From NCBI GenBank assembly GCA_029891385.1, contig CM057227.1:61009567-61073566 (forward strand): a stretch of DNA of 64,000 bases, read 5' to 3'. The position numbers were made by a program, and so were the translations under genes. Shown piece by piece: positions 25,616 to 37,700 of the stretch (the first letter of the stretch is position 1; the number at the start of each line of letters is the position of its first letter). This DNA comes from Erythroxylum novogranatense (taxonomy: Eukaryota > Streptophyta > Magnoliopsida > Malpighiales > Erythroxylaceae). The notes beneath the pieces are model-generated. The model was not told the origin of the DNA and did no database searches. It was given only the letters and a program-made list of their open reading frames with translations.

Positions 25616-26820
25616 AATTTTCTACAATAAAATCAGAAGTTAATTCACACAATAGTAATTTAAACAAATTTAAATGCAAGGAGTAGGGAAGAAGATCAAA
25701 CACTGTTTTTATAGAGGTTCGGTTCTAAGACCAACGTCCTCTACCTAAGCTCCCACTTAGGATTTTGCAAACCACTTTATTACACACTTTGTAGTTTAGT
25801 GTAAACTCTTACAATACCGCTTGATTTCCGGCTCAAGCTACCTTTACACTTGATTTATCTTCCGGAACAAATCCTACCAACACCACTTGATTTCTGGCTC
25901 AAGCTACCTTTACAAATGATTTGTCTTCCAGCATAAATCCTACCAAAATGACTTGATTTTCGGTATAAGCTACCTAACACGTGACCTTTCACTAGTCACT
26001 CAAATTGTAAGAGAAATAAGATAAAGATTGAAGAATAAAGCTCAATACAATGATGTAACAAGATAATAGCAATAGTGAGCAAAATATGAAGCAAGTATTT
26101 TTCTTATAGAACTTCTCTAATATTTTTCCTTGATCATCCACTCTTATATTTGAAGAAAAATAGCTGTTGGGAACCCATATATTCGTTGTCTAATTGTTAT
26201 GACCGTTCCTTAACATCCTCCTTTCCATTTGTGGCTAATTGAACTGTTGGAATTAATTTTCTGTACCCATAAGTCGACTTATCGAGTGTATAAGTCGACT
26301 TGTGTCAACGATTTACGTAAAATTTCATCTCCGCTCTTCAATAAGTCGACTTATGTTGTGTAAGTCGACTTGTGTCCTTCGATAAGTCGACTTATGTACT
26401 ATTAGTCGACTTGTGTTGACATATCTTCAGATATTTGTCGACTTATGATGTTCTAGTCGATTTATGTTGTTCTCACTTGATATATAAGTCAACTTATGAT
26501 GTGCTAGTCGACTTATGTTGGCTTCAACGATTATATTACATGAAATCTTGATCTTTAATTGTTGGGATACATATCTTTGAAGTTCTTTATCCATAATGTT
26601 CATCCTTGAATATCTCTTGCACATTTAAGGCAATTTCCATCTTGATTCCACAATGATTAATCTCTTTCCCATCAAAGATTAATGCTATCTTGATTTGCAC
26701 AATTCTTTTATTGAATATCAATCCCAAAATACCTTAAACAATTTCTTAACCAATTCTATACATTTTATTATTATCAAAACATAAGTGGGATTTAATTTGT
26801 CAACCACCATTGGTCCAACA
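25568..26820 (-). repeat. 5' LTR of the GAG-only copia element
   Basis: On the plus strand it runs from TGTTAGCGATC to GGTCCAACA, with TGTT/AACA inverted ends; 1253 bp. It carries 66-bp repeats near 25820-25975 and an AAGTCGACTT array near 26271-26514. In this array three of ten sites are mutated. Confidence 0.9.
26271..26514. repeat. AAGTCGACTT palindrome array, 5' LTR of GAG-only element
   Basis: Counterpart of 22454-22697. Clear copies are at 26271, 26292, 26343, 26362, 26384, 26403 and 26505. Altered copies are at 26435 (TTGTCGACTT), 26454 (TAGTCGATTT) and 26486 (AAGTCAACTT). Two of the three changes are C-to-T/G-to-A type at the CpG, as expected after methylation decay. Confidence 0.9.
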
Positions 26821-27299
26821 ACTTAGACTTAGAATAAGTTAACAACATATAATCTATCTCTATAATTCTAATTCCTATAATTAAGTTGTTACCTTTTCAT
26901 ATCTAACAAGAGTTATTGTTTAAAATTATGTGTTTGACAACTGAAAGTTAGAACTTTTGTTCTCTGCGAGTAACATGTCTCTATATAGTCTCACTGAAGA
27001 GGAAAACTATACTCCCACTTACCTTCTTGTAGACGTGATAAATTCATAATCGTCTCTAAAACAAACCCTTTAAATTCATCGTGAAAGTTAATCTTTCAAT
27101 GTCTCGTAGCCTTTCAACTATACAGCAAATGTATCATTAAAGACAATAGTTCCAATTAGAAGTAATGTTATGAGAATTGAACCTTTCAAATTTCCTTCTT
27201 ACTCCCACTAGTTACCTTGAGAACCATTCTCTTATAAGTATACAATGAATCAAACAATTTGTTTAATGGGTTTGTAAGATTATATCCAACCTTTTGGAT
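26821..27299. other. Unidentified sequence, right flank of the GAG-only element
   Basis: Probably continuous with 21174-21745 before the insertion. Two 'actcccact' words suggest purine-tract-like signals of a copia relic on the minus strand. No coding frame. Confidence 0.35.
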
Positions 27300-30200
27300 A
27301 TCTCATAACCTTTTATTAAATATATAATATATGTGTTTAAAATACACTAAATACAATACTTTACAGAAAATAAAATTCAGTGCGAAAAGAAAAAGACACA
27401 AAGCAGATGCGAACTGATCCTGACCTCTAGCTTTCCCTTGTATGCAGTAATTATACTCCCGTTTACCTAACGGGGTATTCTTCAAATCCTGAAAAATAAT
27501 TGTAAATTTTGGGTGAGTTTTACGAACTCAGTAAGTGACCATCATCGATGGCTCACCCAGTCACATAACACATAACTCATACATTCCGCATTCACATTCA
27601 CATTATTCACATTCGATATACTTAATCGTTCATACTTTGCATATGCAGTGCACATGAGACTCACTTTTCATTTATTATCTTGTTGTGATTGAGTGCCTAA
27701 GCTGTCCCATATAGGGCTCATTAATAACTGTACCTTATCCATTTGGGGGATACAGGGCTCGTTAAGCGTTGAGCCTGAGGCTCTAAATCACTTATGAGCT
27801 CGAAGTTCATTTTCACTCATTGGGCTTAAAGCTCTGATCGGTGGCTACTCTGGTCACAACAGCCATTATATTTCATACACTTATGCAATGAAATGCATCA
27901 ATCCCATACACTCACTTTCATATGTCATCGGACCGTAGTCCGACATTCAACAGTAGAGTTGCGAAACATATCTCATACATATGCAATTTCACCTTCAAAA
28001 CCCATTTTTGATCGGACCGTGGTCCGACACTTATCATATATAAAGCACATTCAAAAAAAATTTGTCAATCACATTAAATACACATAGGTCATCTAATTCA
28101 CATTCAAGTAGTACTTCAATATCATAACTCAGTATCACAATCATCGGACCTCCTGTCCGGAACCCAATAATTAATCACATTCAGTAATCAATTTGTACAA
28201 AATGAAACAAAATAGAACAAAGAATAAAATGAGACCATCTCGGTCTACTCACAGTACGTTCTAGATTAGTAATTGTTTCAAAATTCTGGAAACGCCTGAT
28301 TGCGGACTTTTAACCTGCACAACCCATTTATGCAATACGTTACACACATATTAATAATTTTGCGCAATTATAAGCATTCATTCATGCATATATATGTACG
28401 ATGCATATTCATGATAACCCCAGTATTATTTTATAAATATCATCACAAATTCATTCCTATATCCAAACTCACTTATTCCTAGGTTTAAGCCTCACTAAAG
28501 TCATTAACCTACCAATTTATGCTTATGTCAATTTTTCTAAAACACACACTTTCGGGTCTACCGTTTCCGATCAATGAGACCGTCAACATCAGATAACCTA
28601 GGCAACCTTTCTTTAATCAAAAAGTTCCCTTATGTATTAGGAATCTATAGACACCAAAATTACTCAATTCGGATCTCTATAGGTCCGGATATTGTCAAAA
28701 CATTATCCATAAAAAATTAATCAATCGGTCCTCTCATTTTGATTTACTCGATCATTTTTAATTTAATCTCCAAAATTCACAAATTCTCATGGAGAGGTAG
28801 AGGATTGTCTTATGAATCTGATGCCTCGAGAATCAGGTCAATCGGAGGTCGAATGGACAAGATATAAGCAAAAGAATGGAAGAGGGGCGACTGAGCCAGC
28901 AGACGCAGCTCGGCTGGCTCCAAGGACTGGCTCGAGCTGCCTCGTGACGTGACGCCGTCGCGGCCGCGAGGCCACTGCTTCCTATTTTCATTATTTTTCT
29001 TTTTCCTCTCTCTTCTCCATCTGAAATTCCAATACACATAGCTTTTCACTCAAAAGTCCAATTTGTACAAATTTGGTATCAATGGAAAGAGCTAAGAAAG
29101 CTCTACAAGTTCCATGAGGAATCAAAGACAAATTCCAACTCAAAAGGGTTCAAAATCCCAATCAAAGTTACTGCCAAATGAGTGTTATCCAAAACAGTAA
29201 CACAACTTTCTAAAATTCATAACTTCTTATCCCATTATTCAAAAATTCCATGCTTTATATCACTGAAAAATCAGAACACATTCTACAACGTTCATGAACA
29301 ACTTGGAAGCAAATTCAACCTCTAAAAAGGTCAAAATCTCAATCAAAGTTTCTGCCCTGTTAAACATTACCTAAACCACATCCACATTTCAATCACTCAT
29401 AACTATCAATTCCTACATCCAAAAATAGCATATTATACATCATTAAAAAGCTAAGACATTCCTCTATAACTTTACAAAAGACCACTTGAGCCAATTCAAA
29501 CCATAACAGTCCAGAATTGGCCTCAAAATACAGTGGCCACAAAACCAACACTTAGAGACATTTTCACACACAAAGCACATTAGTCTTTGGATCAACAACC
29601 TAAAGTCAACAGATCATAACTTTCAACCTCAATATCGAAAAATGTCATACTTAGTGACGATAGAAAGCTAACAAGAAAATATTCAACTTTCATGAAGACT
29701 AATTTAACAAAATCTATCTAATTCAACCCAGAAAAAATTTCAATGTTCAGGTCACTAAATGTAATTCTTGAGCTACTGTTCATCCCACACCCTTTTTCCA
29801 CATTCAAGTCAAAAATTGAAACTCTTCAAGCCAAAATTGAACATCACTTCCTTCACAAGAAATGTAGCCAAACTTCTCAAGTTTAATTCAAGCTAAACCT
29901 CATCTCAAAATCTCAACCAGATAAAAAGTTATGGCAAAAATTTTGAAACATGTACAAATCCATTTTTTCAGCTTTTCAACCTAACTCAAATTCTATCACT
30001 TCCTTATCAATTCTACACCAATAACCACTCAATTTCCTCAATCTATCACCCATAATCAAAGCAATACCTCGACTTGAACTTTCATTCACAAATTGGCAGC
30101 ACCCTACACTCACTCATCCACCCCTTTTCTACACTCATCTACAACATTAAATTCAATTCAAAACAACTATAATTTACATTCATCAAATTCCACACCCTTA

Positions 30201-31132
30201 AGCATTCATCTAGGTAAGAATTTCACACACAAACCCATATATTCTAACCATAATTCCCATGCAATTAATGGAAATATCATCACAAATGATTGATTTAAGT
30301 ACAAATCCCTAATATAAACCATATTTCTTACCTAATTTGACTTATAATGCTTCAAGTCTTCAAAACCACCACTAAACTCTACCTCCCACTACCATATTCG
30401 ACCATCTTCTTCCAAAGGTGGTAGGGATGAGTATTTGGTGAGGATGAAAGAGAGGGTAGGTGAAAGATGATATAAAACTCCATGTTGATGGGTGGGTTAT
30501 AAGAGTATCGTGAGTGGAGGAGAAAAAGATGGAAACAAAAATCAAAGAAGGTGAAGAGAGGAAGCAAGTATCGTGAATGGACAATAAAAGACCATGAAAT
30601 GGTCTTTAATTAGGGCAAATTTGATAGTGGAAGCCACTTGTCATCTTTTTTAGATCTCTAATTAGTTCTTTTAAAGAGCTAGCCCATTTCTCTCCAATTT
30701 CTAATCCAATTTATCTCCAAATTTCCAATGTCTCAAATAAATAAATCCTAAAATCATGTATATAAATTTTCGGTGCCATTGGACAGTCATTTCAACTACC
30801 GGTAGACACTCATTCTACCACTTGGCATTTTTCCTGGTCCGAAAATTACACCGAAATTTTAGAAAAACAATTTCTAAAATTCTAAAAAAATTCAAAAATC
30901 ACCCTGACCTTCTCCAACTCAATTTTTCACACACACAAATCACATTAATTTACAAACACATTTCTTCACACCTATACCGGGAATGCCATGAATGCATGTA
31001 CAATCATTTTTTATTTGCAAAATTTACTATTTACAAGTATGAGTATGCATGAACATACCAAGACAATTCTAAACACTCATAACTCATTCCAAATTACTAT
31101 GCTACCCTTCCCATCGGTGATGGGATGTTATA
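27300..31132 (-). repeat. Tekay-like LTR (LTR C), solo or truncated
   Basis: The right terminus 'gatgggatgttata' at 31132 matches the Tekay LTR end 'aatgggatgttaca' at 61934, with one change in the last bases. 'gagttttacgaactca' near 27510 matches 51500. Blocks at 29050-29900 match 3880-4620, with the shared words 'cataacttc', 'tcaatggaaag' and 'tttctgcccgtt'-like text. No pol follows at 31133, so it is a solo or truncated LTR. The left boundary is approximate. Confidence 0.68.
28885..28975. repeat. GC-rich palindrome inside LTR C
   Basis: An island of high G+C in AT-rich sequence. Arms GAGCCAGC and GCTGGCTC enclose 12 bases near 28896-28923. Then come CGTGACGTGACG and 'cgcggccgcg'. It occupies the same place in the LTR as the minisatellites of LTRs A, D and E. 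Confidence 0.75.
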
Positions 31133-31439
31133 TTTTAACTCATGAGAAACTTGTGTAATATCTTCCTAATAGGAATAAATGATTAGTTATTTAGCAAATC
31201 AAAAATTGACGTGACATGAAAAGATCATATATTATTTATATGCATGGCATTCAAAAAGACATATTGAACACTTTGCCATCCATTTGTAAAGTTGGCACGA
31301 AAATGAAAAAGGAGTGAAAAATAAATGGAAAGTTACCAACAAAATTTTTCGTCGGTAATATAGTCAACAATTATATGTCGTCTTCCATCGTCCCTCGAAT
31401 TTTTTATGTAAACAATGTCATTTTGCAAAGTAACCACAC

Positions 31440-31800
31440 GATGTCGTTACACTGATCAAGCCTTCAGTAACAAAATGATGTGGTTTTGTATACTACAAAA
31501 CATTTTACTTTAGATTTAAAATGACATCTTATGGTTTAAGACCAAACGGCGTCATTTCGATTGTGGAGCATAACGTTTTAAAATATACCGAAATGACGTC
31601 ATTTGGTCTCAAACCATACGATGTCATTTCAATTAACTTAATAAGTTAAAGCTGTCAGCAAGAAAATGGTGTCATTTGGTAAACAAAGAAAATTACATTG
31701 TTTTCTTGGTGGCTGAAGGATTTGTCATTTAAACTAAAACCAAATGACGTCATTCGGTTTAAATGAAAAATTGGTTTATAACCAAACAACATCATTTTGG
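31440..31800. promoter_or_regulatory. Degenerate AAATGACGTCATTT palindrome cluster
   Basis: Two sites hold the full TGACGTCA core ('aaatgacgtcatttgg' near 31591 and 'aaatgacgtcattcgg' near 31742). Weaker copies include 'acggcgtcattt', 'acgatgtcattt' and 'atggtgtcattt'. They sit just upstream of the putative transposon leader exon. TGACGTCA is a known bZIP palindrome; promoter function is inference. Confidence 0.6.
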
Positions 31801-31809
31801 TTAGGTTAT

Positions 31810-31936
31810 AAACATCCCAGCCATCTCCTCCATATTTTCTTCGTCCACTTTCGGTTGCGTGTCCTTCGTCCAGCTGCTTTATCTCTGATAATAAACATCG
31901 TCTTCTCCAGTAGTCTCCGACGGTTAATGTACAAGT
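31810..31936 (+). other. Putative untranslated leader exon 1 of CACTA transcript
   Basis: C/T-rich stretch with relatively high GC ending 'gtacaa|gtaagaa', a good plant 5' splice site. A matching 3' splice site 'tttttcag' precedes 34399-34463 ('agttgggcc...gttgag|gtaagtg'), a plausible second leader exon. Both lie upstream of the transposase frame at 35120. No RNA evidence is available. Confidence 0.4.
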
Positions 31937-31937
31937 A

Positions 31938-34900
31938 AGAAATTCTTCTCTCTATCTTTAATGACAATGGTTTTTTTATCTTAGTTAAAAAAAATAGAAA
32001 TGTCATTATTTCCTAGCATGTTTATGATATATTGATCATTAGTAAAGACGATAACAAATTTTAAGTAAGCATTGAAGAAATTGAGATGTATAATTTAAGA
32101 AATGCATTAATTCTTTCATAGGAGATTAAGTTAAAGATTATTTTGTGTTTGACAAACTAAATATGCAAAAGATATAATTAAGAAATTTTGTTTAAGGTTA
32201 AACTAGTGGCATTTCCTCTTACGATAAATAAACTTTCCTTTTACCATACATACAAAGTTATAAAGAGAATATAGTTAAAATGAAGTGAGACAACCTTATA
32301 AATAAATTTGATTGGCAACTTATTATTCTTCACATAAGTGATAAGAAAATCTCATTATAACGAAGAGAGTGCTAAGATAGATAAAAGAACATTGAACTAT
32401 TACTTAACTTATAAAAAGAAAGAAACTATTAGTTTAATGGTGATATGTTGAAAATTATTAGAATGGTTTAATTTATTATACAAGAAATATAGATGACTAT
32501 ATTGTTCTCTTGATAATAGCTTGTTTGCTTAACACAACAATACATAAGAAACTATATGTCAATGATTAGTAGAGTTGATTATATAGTAATTATAAATGCT
32601 ATAAAATATTATATTTAACTAAGAAAATTTTGCTTGATTTTGATCATTAACAAGAGTAAGTTGTTGAAACACCTTTCTATATTAACAATAAGTTGACAAT
32701 AATCACTGGAAAGAATGTTATCTAGCAAGAAAAAATATATAAAAGTCAAGTTTATGTTAATAGAAAAGTTAAAAAGAAGGTAAATGTTTCAATTAAGTTA
32801 GTTGTTGATATTATAATGAAAATATTGCTTAAAAGAATATTTCTTTACTTTAAGATATAGATTTATTGTTTTTATGATAAATAATTACAAAAGTGCATTG
32901 GATTCCATACTTTTCTAATTTTAATAGTGAGCATCCCATGAATGCAATTAAAAGCTTGGCCATGCATTTGATTTTATTAGCAAGCAATGTTTTAAAGTTG
33001 ATAATCAAATTTATACTTCAAAAGAAAAGAATCAAATTCCACACTCATTCTTTGATAGAAGAAATTTTTACATTAAAGAAATATAGTATATTCTATAACT
33101 TTTATTTTATCAAAGTTCTAAATAACTAAAGTTATTTAGTACTTGATAAAATTAGTTAAAATTATTATTTTATGTTTATGGTAGATAAAGAATTGATGGT
33201 CGATTGAGAATTGATAAAAAAATCAAGGGTTACGAAAACTAGAATTAAACAAAAGGAATTGAAATTGTACATTTGAATTTATCAATTTGCACATGTGATT
33301 ATTAAAACTAATTAGAATTTTACAATTAAACAACATGCACAAAAGTTATTCAAAATATTTGAGTGCATAACTAAACTTCAAATTTAACAAAAAGTAAGAT
33401 TGCAATATATTGAAAGGACTCATTCCTAAGATTTTTCAAAATAATCTAGTTGACTTCTAGAATTCCTAACAACTAAGACCTATATAATCTTATTCTCGAC
33501 GTACCTAAAAATTTAGAAAGGGTTATACTATTATATAAATGGATGAAATTGATAAATTGAGTTATTGTTGATTAGAATTGAGAATATCTTGATGTATTGA
33601 CTATAAATGAGGGTGTATGGGTGAGAAATTGGTACACTTGAATTCCAATTTCTTTATTATAGATTTTGCGATGTGAATATGGACTCAATTGAGAATAGAC
33701 ATGTAGTTTAGAGACCTAAATTGGGTTGTGGCTACTATTGGATATAGAAGTGTATTTTTTCTAGGAATGACCTTGTTTCAAAAGGAGGATGTCCATTTTA
33801 TAGGGGAAACTCTGTCGAATTTTCATTAGGCTCCTCGTAAAATGTTACATCACTATTTTTTTTTAAATAGAGCTCCTTAGTATTAAGTGATGATGTTATT
33901 CCCAAGGAATTCTATAACTATATGAATAAGGATTCTCTAAGTTTTCCAAATGCCACATTTATTTAGAATTCCCCTAGAACTTAGGAACCTTGAGGTTGGT
34001 TGTAAAATATGATCAATAATGTGACATATTAAGTAGGAACACGACGCCACATATGAGGACTAAAAGAGAAGTTGTATTGACAGATTTGATTCTTAGATCT
34101 CTCTCAACTTTCAAAGAACATACATCTCACTAACTAACTTTTGCTTGTGATGCTCTATGCTCTTTTCTTAGTCTAAGTAAAGTTTGTCATCATCTTCTTT
34201 ATACTCTTAACCAAATTTCTAAGCTAATGCAAATGAGAAGACTTATAATTATGCAAATTATTGAGGATAACAATGATTAGTGAATTATTTTAGTATAGCT
34301 CATGCATGAACTTAATTGATTATAATATTTCATGACAATGTCAATAATGATTTTTCACACAATTTAATGACATTTTTTTAAGTTTCTATATTTTTCAGAG
34401 TTGGGCCATCATCATCTTCTTGGAAAACGTATTGTAGGAAAATTGTTCTGCGTGTCGGTTGAGGTAAGTGATGTTGTTTTTTACTATGTTTTTTTGAACT
34501 TAGTTCACTTTGGGTATTTGTTTACGGTTTGAAGTTCTAGCATTTTTAATTGATATGGCCTGAACGACGTCACACTTGTTTGTTGTATGAACTTTGGTTT
34601 ATCATTAAATTAATATAGGATGAGTTTGACTTATATTATAATTTTAATTACCTTAATATGACATCGAAGTTATTTCATTGATGTTCTCTGAATTGATTAG
34701 CTTCTCTTTACTTTTCATGTGCAATTTTGTCCACTTATCTTTATAAAATTGTATATGTTAAAACAAGATATTAAATTAAGTATTCATATTTTGATGAGTG
34801 CTTATTATATTTGGCATTAGTACATATTTAATATAGGAGTTTTAATATTAATTATCTTCTAACATATATGATTACAAACACATATGTTCAATATTAAGTT

Positions 34901-35119
34901 TACAAATATTATAGATCTCAACCTATAAACCTTAACCCATAACCCATGATGGAGCTCCTGTGAGGCCTATCAGTGAAAAATACCATAATGAGCCTCTTAG
35001 TCACAACGAGAACTTGTTGTCGTCAATCACAACTCTTATCACATATGTCTTATATTATTTGACGAACATGAATGATATTAACTATGGATTCACTATTTTC
35101 AATTAACAGTTTTGCATAA
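31938..35119 (+). other. AT-rich interval, probable intron/leader of CACTA gene
   Basis: Nothing coding is recognisable. Very A/T-rich, as plant introns are. A possible 65-bp exon lies at 34399-34463. Confidence 0.4.
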
Positions 35120-35557
35120 ATGAGTTATGTTAATAGATCTTGGATGTATAGATGATTAATACCTGATGGTTACATTAATCTTGAATTTATTGAGGGAGTT
35201 GAAGCTTTTATTCATTATGAATGTTCACGACCTGCATATATGGATGGGCCAAATATCAAATGTCCATGTAAAAATGCAAACACAAATGTTTCCTTCCTAT
35301 TGATGAAGTTAATGGGCATTTGCTGAGAAAAGAGTTTGTCCCCAATTATTTTGAGTGGACACGACATGGGGAACCATTGATTTGTAGCACCTATAGGGGT
35401 AATCAAGCACACTCGTCTGTTAACTTAAATGCTTGAATCTCGAAGATGACATGCATGTCAATGGAGGAAGGAGCAATGTCACAACGGTCAATAAAGGATT
35501 AGGGAAATCGATTGCTTTGGAAAAGTTACCAATTGCACGGAGCTCGTCTGGACATTC
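35120..35557 (+). pseudogene. CACTA TNP2 transposase, N-terminal (Transpos_assoc) fragment
   Basis: From the ATG at 35120 the frame reads 'MSYVNRSWMYR', a stop, then 'NLEFIEGVEAFIHYECSRPA' and 'NIKCPCKNA'. After a frameshift comes 'KEFVPNYFEWTRHGEP'. This is the transposase-associated domain at the start of plant CACTA TNP2 proteins ('RSWMY...GLTQEFLEGVDEFV...KCPC...FVPNYYVWTCHGE'). TNP2 would cut and join the element's ends in the nucleus. The copia element interrupts the frame at 35558, and no DDE/TNP2 core is found on the far side, so it was already deleted. Confidence 0.78.
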
Positions 35558-36018
35558 TGTAGGAAAATCCCGGGAGGTACATCACATGTACCAGGTGCGG
35601 AAAACAAAAATTTTTGTCACCGAGACCTTCCCGAAGGCCAGGATCTATGTGTCTGTATGAAGATTCAAAGCTGAATAGCCAATAGAGACTATCTCTAAAG
35701 GTATCCACGCAGAGATCAGAAAACCTAACCGGGACAAACCATTTTGACCCGGGAATAGCTAGAACAAAGTAAAGGCTGCTAGACCTTACCTCTGTCCCTG
35801 GAGAGCTTGAGATTTGATGGAGGAAGATGAAAAACTTGGAGGAGAAGATGAAGTCTTGAATATCGATGGAGATGAGAGATGAAGACTTAGGTTTTTCTCA
35901 AAAACCTTCTTCCCTTTCTAAAACCCACGACACACTCACCAAGCCCACTTTTTTCATTTGTCTTTAACACTTTAAAGACTCATCAAAGGCTAATGGTGGA
36001 CAAGCTTCCACGTTAGCC

Positions 36019-36056
<38 letters not shown>
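36019..36056. repeat. (TA)n microsatellite in 3' LTR
   Basis: An uninterrupted TA run of about 17 units; the corresponding site in the other LTR (43935-43952) is much shorter. It therefore expanded, or contracted in the other LTR, after insertion. Confidence 0.9.
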
Positions 36057-36058
<2 letters not shown>

Positions 36059-37422
36059 AAGCTAAAAGATCATCTTTTCCTCCATCCACGTGCATATCAT
36101 ATATATATATATATATATTAATTATTTAATTAATTAATCATATATATATATGTATGTATATTACTGAAGTGGTCCAGTCACACTGGGGTCGGTCCTACCG
36201 GCCTACCGGGTCCCGATATGGGATAAACCCCCGAAAATCTTTTTCAGCAATATCGATGTCGCGATCTCATCGGGACATATCTCGATCTCATCGGGATCCA
36301 TTTAATCCTAATGCTCTCCATAATTGGAACTCAGTCCAATACTATTTTACGGATTCTCTGAAACACTCTTATGCGTGTGACCCTTTAGGTTCCCGGTTAT
36401 TTTGGCCACTTAGATTAACACTTAATCTGAGCAAGTCATGAGCGGCGTCTAGCAATACATCATGACCCCCAATTGACCGGAAAGTAATTGGTTTGATGAA
36501 TTCATCACGAACCAGATCACGAACCCTTCTATAGACAATTACTGCGCAATTCGTCCTTTCATCATCCTATACCCCACTTGGTTATGAGTATGGTCAAAGT
36601 GTCAACTCTTACTAGACTAAGTCTAGCCCAAGTGATATCAGTTCCTATCATAGGATTCATTACTTTATATGTCCATGAAGACACTCTTCATGACATATTT
36701 ATGCTCTGGCCAGAGACTTAAAGCAATGATCCTGACAAGAGGCCAGGGTATCTCTTCTGTTATCACAGAAGTGATGAATCCTCTATTGGCTACTCAATTA
36801 CCTTCGAATACCTCAAGCTTTACCCAAGCACCACCCTATGAGTAACCTCTGAATGGCAACAAGGAATGGAGTCAAAGCACAGAATCAATATCCAAGATAT
36901 CCTTGAGTACCTCAAGTCTAAGGATACTTGCACCATTGCTATGATGAGATTATCACTGACATTAGAATAGGACATCCATGTGATGATCTCATGGCAGGTC
37001 ATCCAATGTACTTACTACCGCTAGTAAGCATCCACATGTCAACTCTAAATATCTCATATTTACAGTTTCCGAGATCCACTGCTTGATCCAATCAAGGAGT
37101 ATAACATATGCTAGTCTGTCCGGATTAATGATGTCCAGTCTCATTAATCCTATGACTAGGGAGAATTTAGATACTGACATAATTGCACATGATAGGAATC
37201 TCAAGATTATGATCACATCATAATTTCCTTCATGCTATGTCATATATCATGGACTTCATTAATTTGATTAAAGATCAATATCAACTCATAAAGAAAATCA
37301 AATAAATGAAATATGCCTTTCTTTATTTATTCATAAAGTCTGTACATGACTATGAACAAAAGCGCTAAAGGGAGTTGCCTTTGAGGCACTACTCTAACAA
37401 TCTCACTGATCTTGACACGCAT

Positions 37423-37504
37423 AAGTCGACTTACACGGGTATATAAGTCGACTTATTAGTATCGAATCGTATAAGTCGACTTACATCTCAATACAAGTCG
37501 ACTT
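37423..37504. repeat. AAGTCGACTT array at edge of Angela-like 3' LTR
   Basis: Perfect copies at 37423, 37445, 37473 and 37495. The last ends nine bases from the LTR terminus. The same four sites recur at 45314-45396 in the other LTR with all decamers intact. Confidence 0.93.
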
Positions 37505-37700
37505 ACACCTACAAATCTCCCACTTGACCTAAAGTCAATCGCCTTGGTATCTAATACCATAGCGGTACATGAGAATCAAAATTCTTCCGTGACAATGGCT
37601 TCGTCAGCGGATCAGCAATGTTACGCTCGTGGAATTCTATCGATCGCGACATCACCTCGGCAATGATCTCTCGAATCGATGATATCTCTGCAATGCGTGT

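Larger units (their letters stand above)
21746..26820 (-). mobile_element. SIRE-like copia element with GAG only (TR-GAG type)
   Basis: Complete by structure and 5075 bp long. LTRs of 1253 and 1258 bp flank 2564 bp that hold one gag frame and no protease, integrase, RT or RNase H. A tRNA-iMet primer site lies next to the 5' LTR and a purine tract ('aaaaaggggagatt' on the minus strand) lies next to the 3' LTR. Flanking pentamers are AATTA (21741-21745) and ACTTA (26821-26825), a possible target duplication with one mismatch. Non-autonomous elements of this plan are known in plants. Mobility would need pol supplied in trans. LTR copies differ by several percent by eye, so it is not recent. Confidence 0.85.
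35558..37513 (-). repeat. 3' LTR of Angela-like element
   Basis: Partner of 43473-45405, 1956 bp. It has an expanded (TA)n microsatellite near 36019-36056. Four AAGTCGACTT sites lie at 37423, 37445, 37473 and 37495. A polypurine tract 'caagtgggagatt' (minus) adjoins it at about 37514-37527. Confidence 0.95.

Noticed and set aside
28810..29049. Minus-strand frame of 79 codons in LTR C
   Set aside because: It falls across the GC-rich palindrome of an LTR and has no relatives in the other LTRs.
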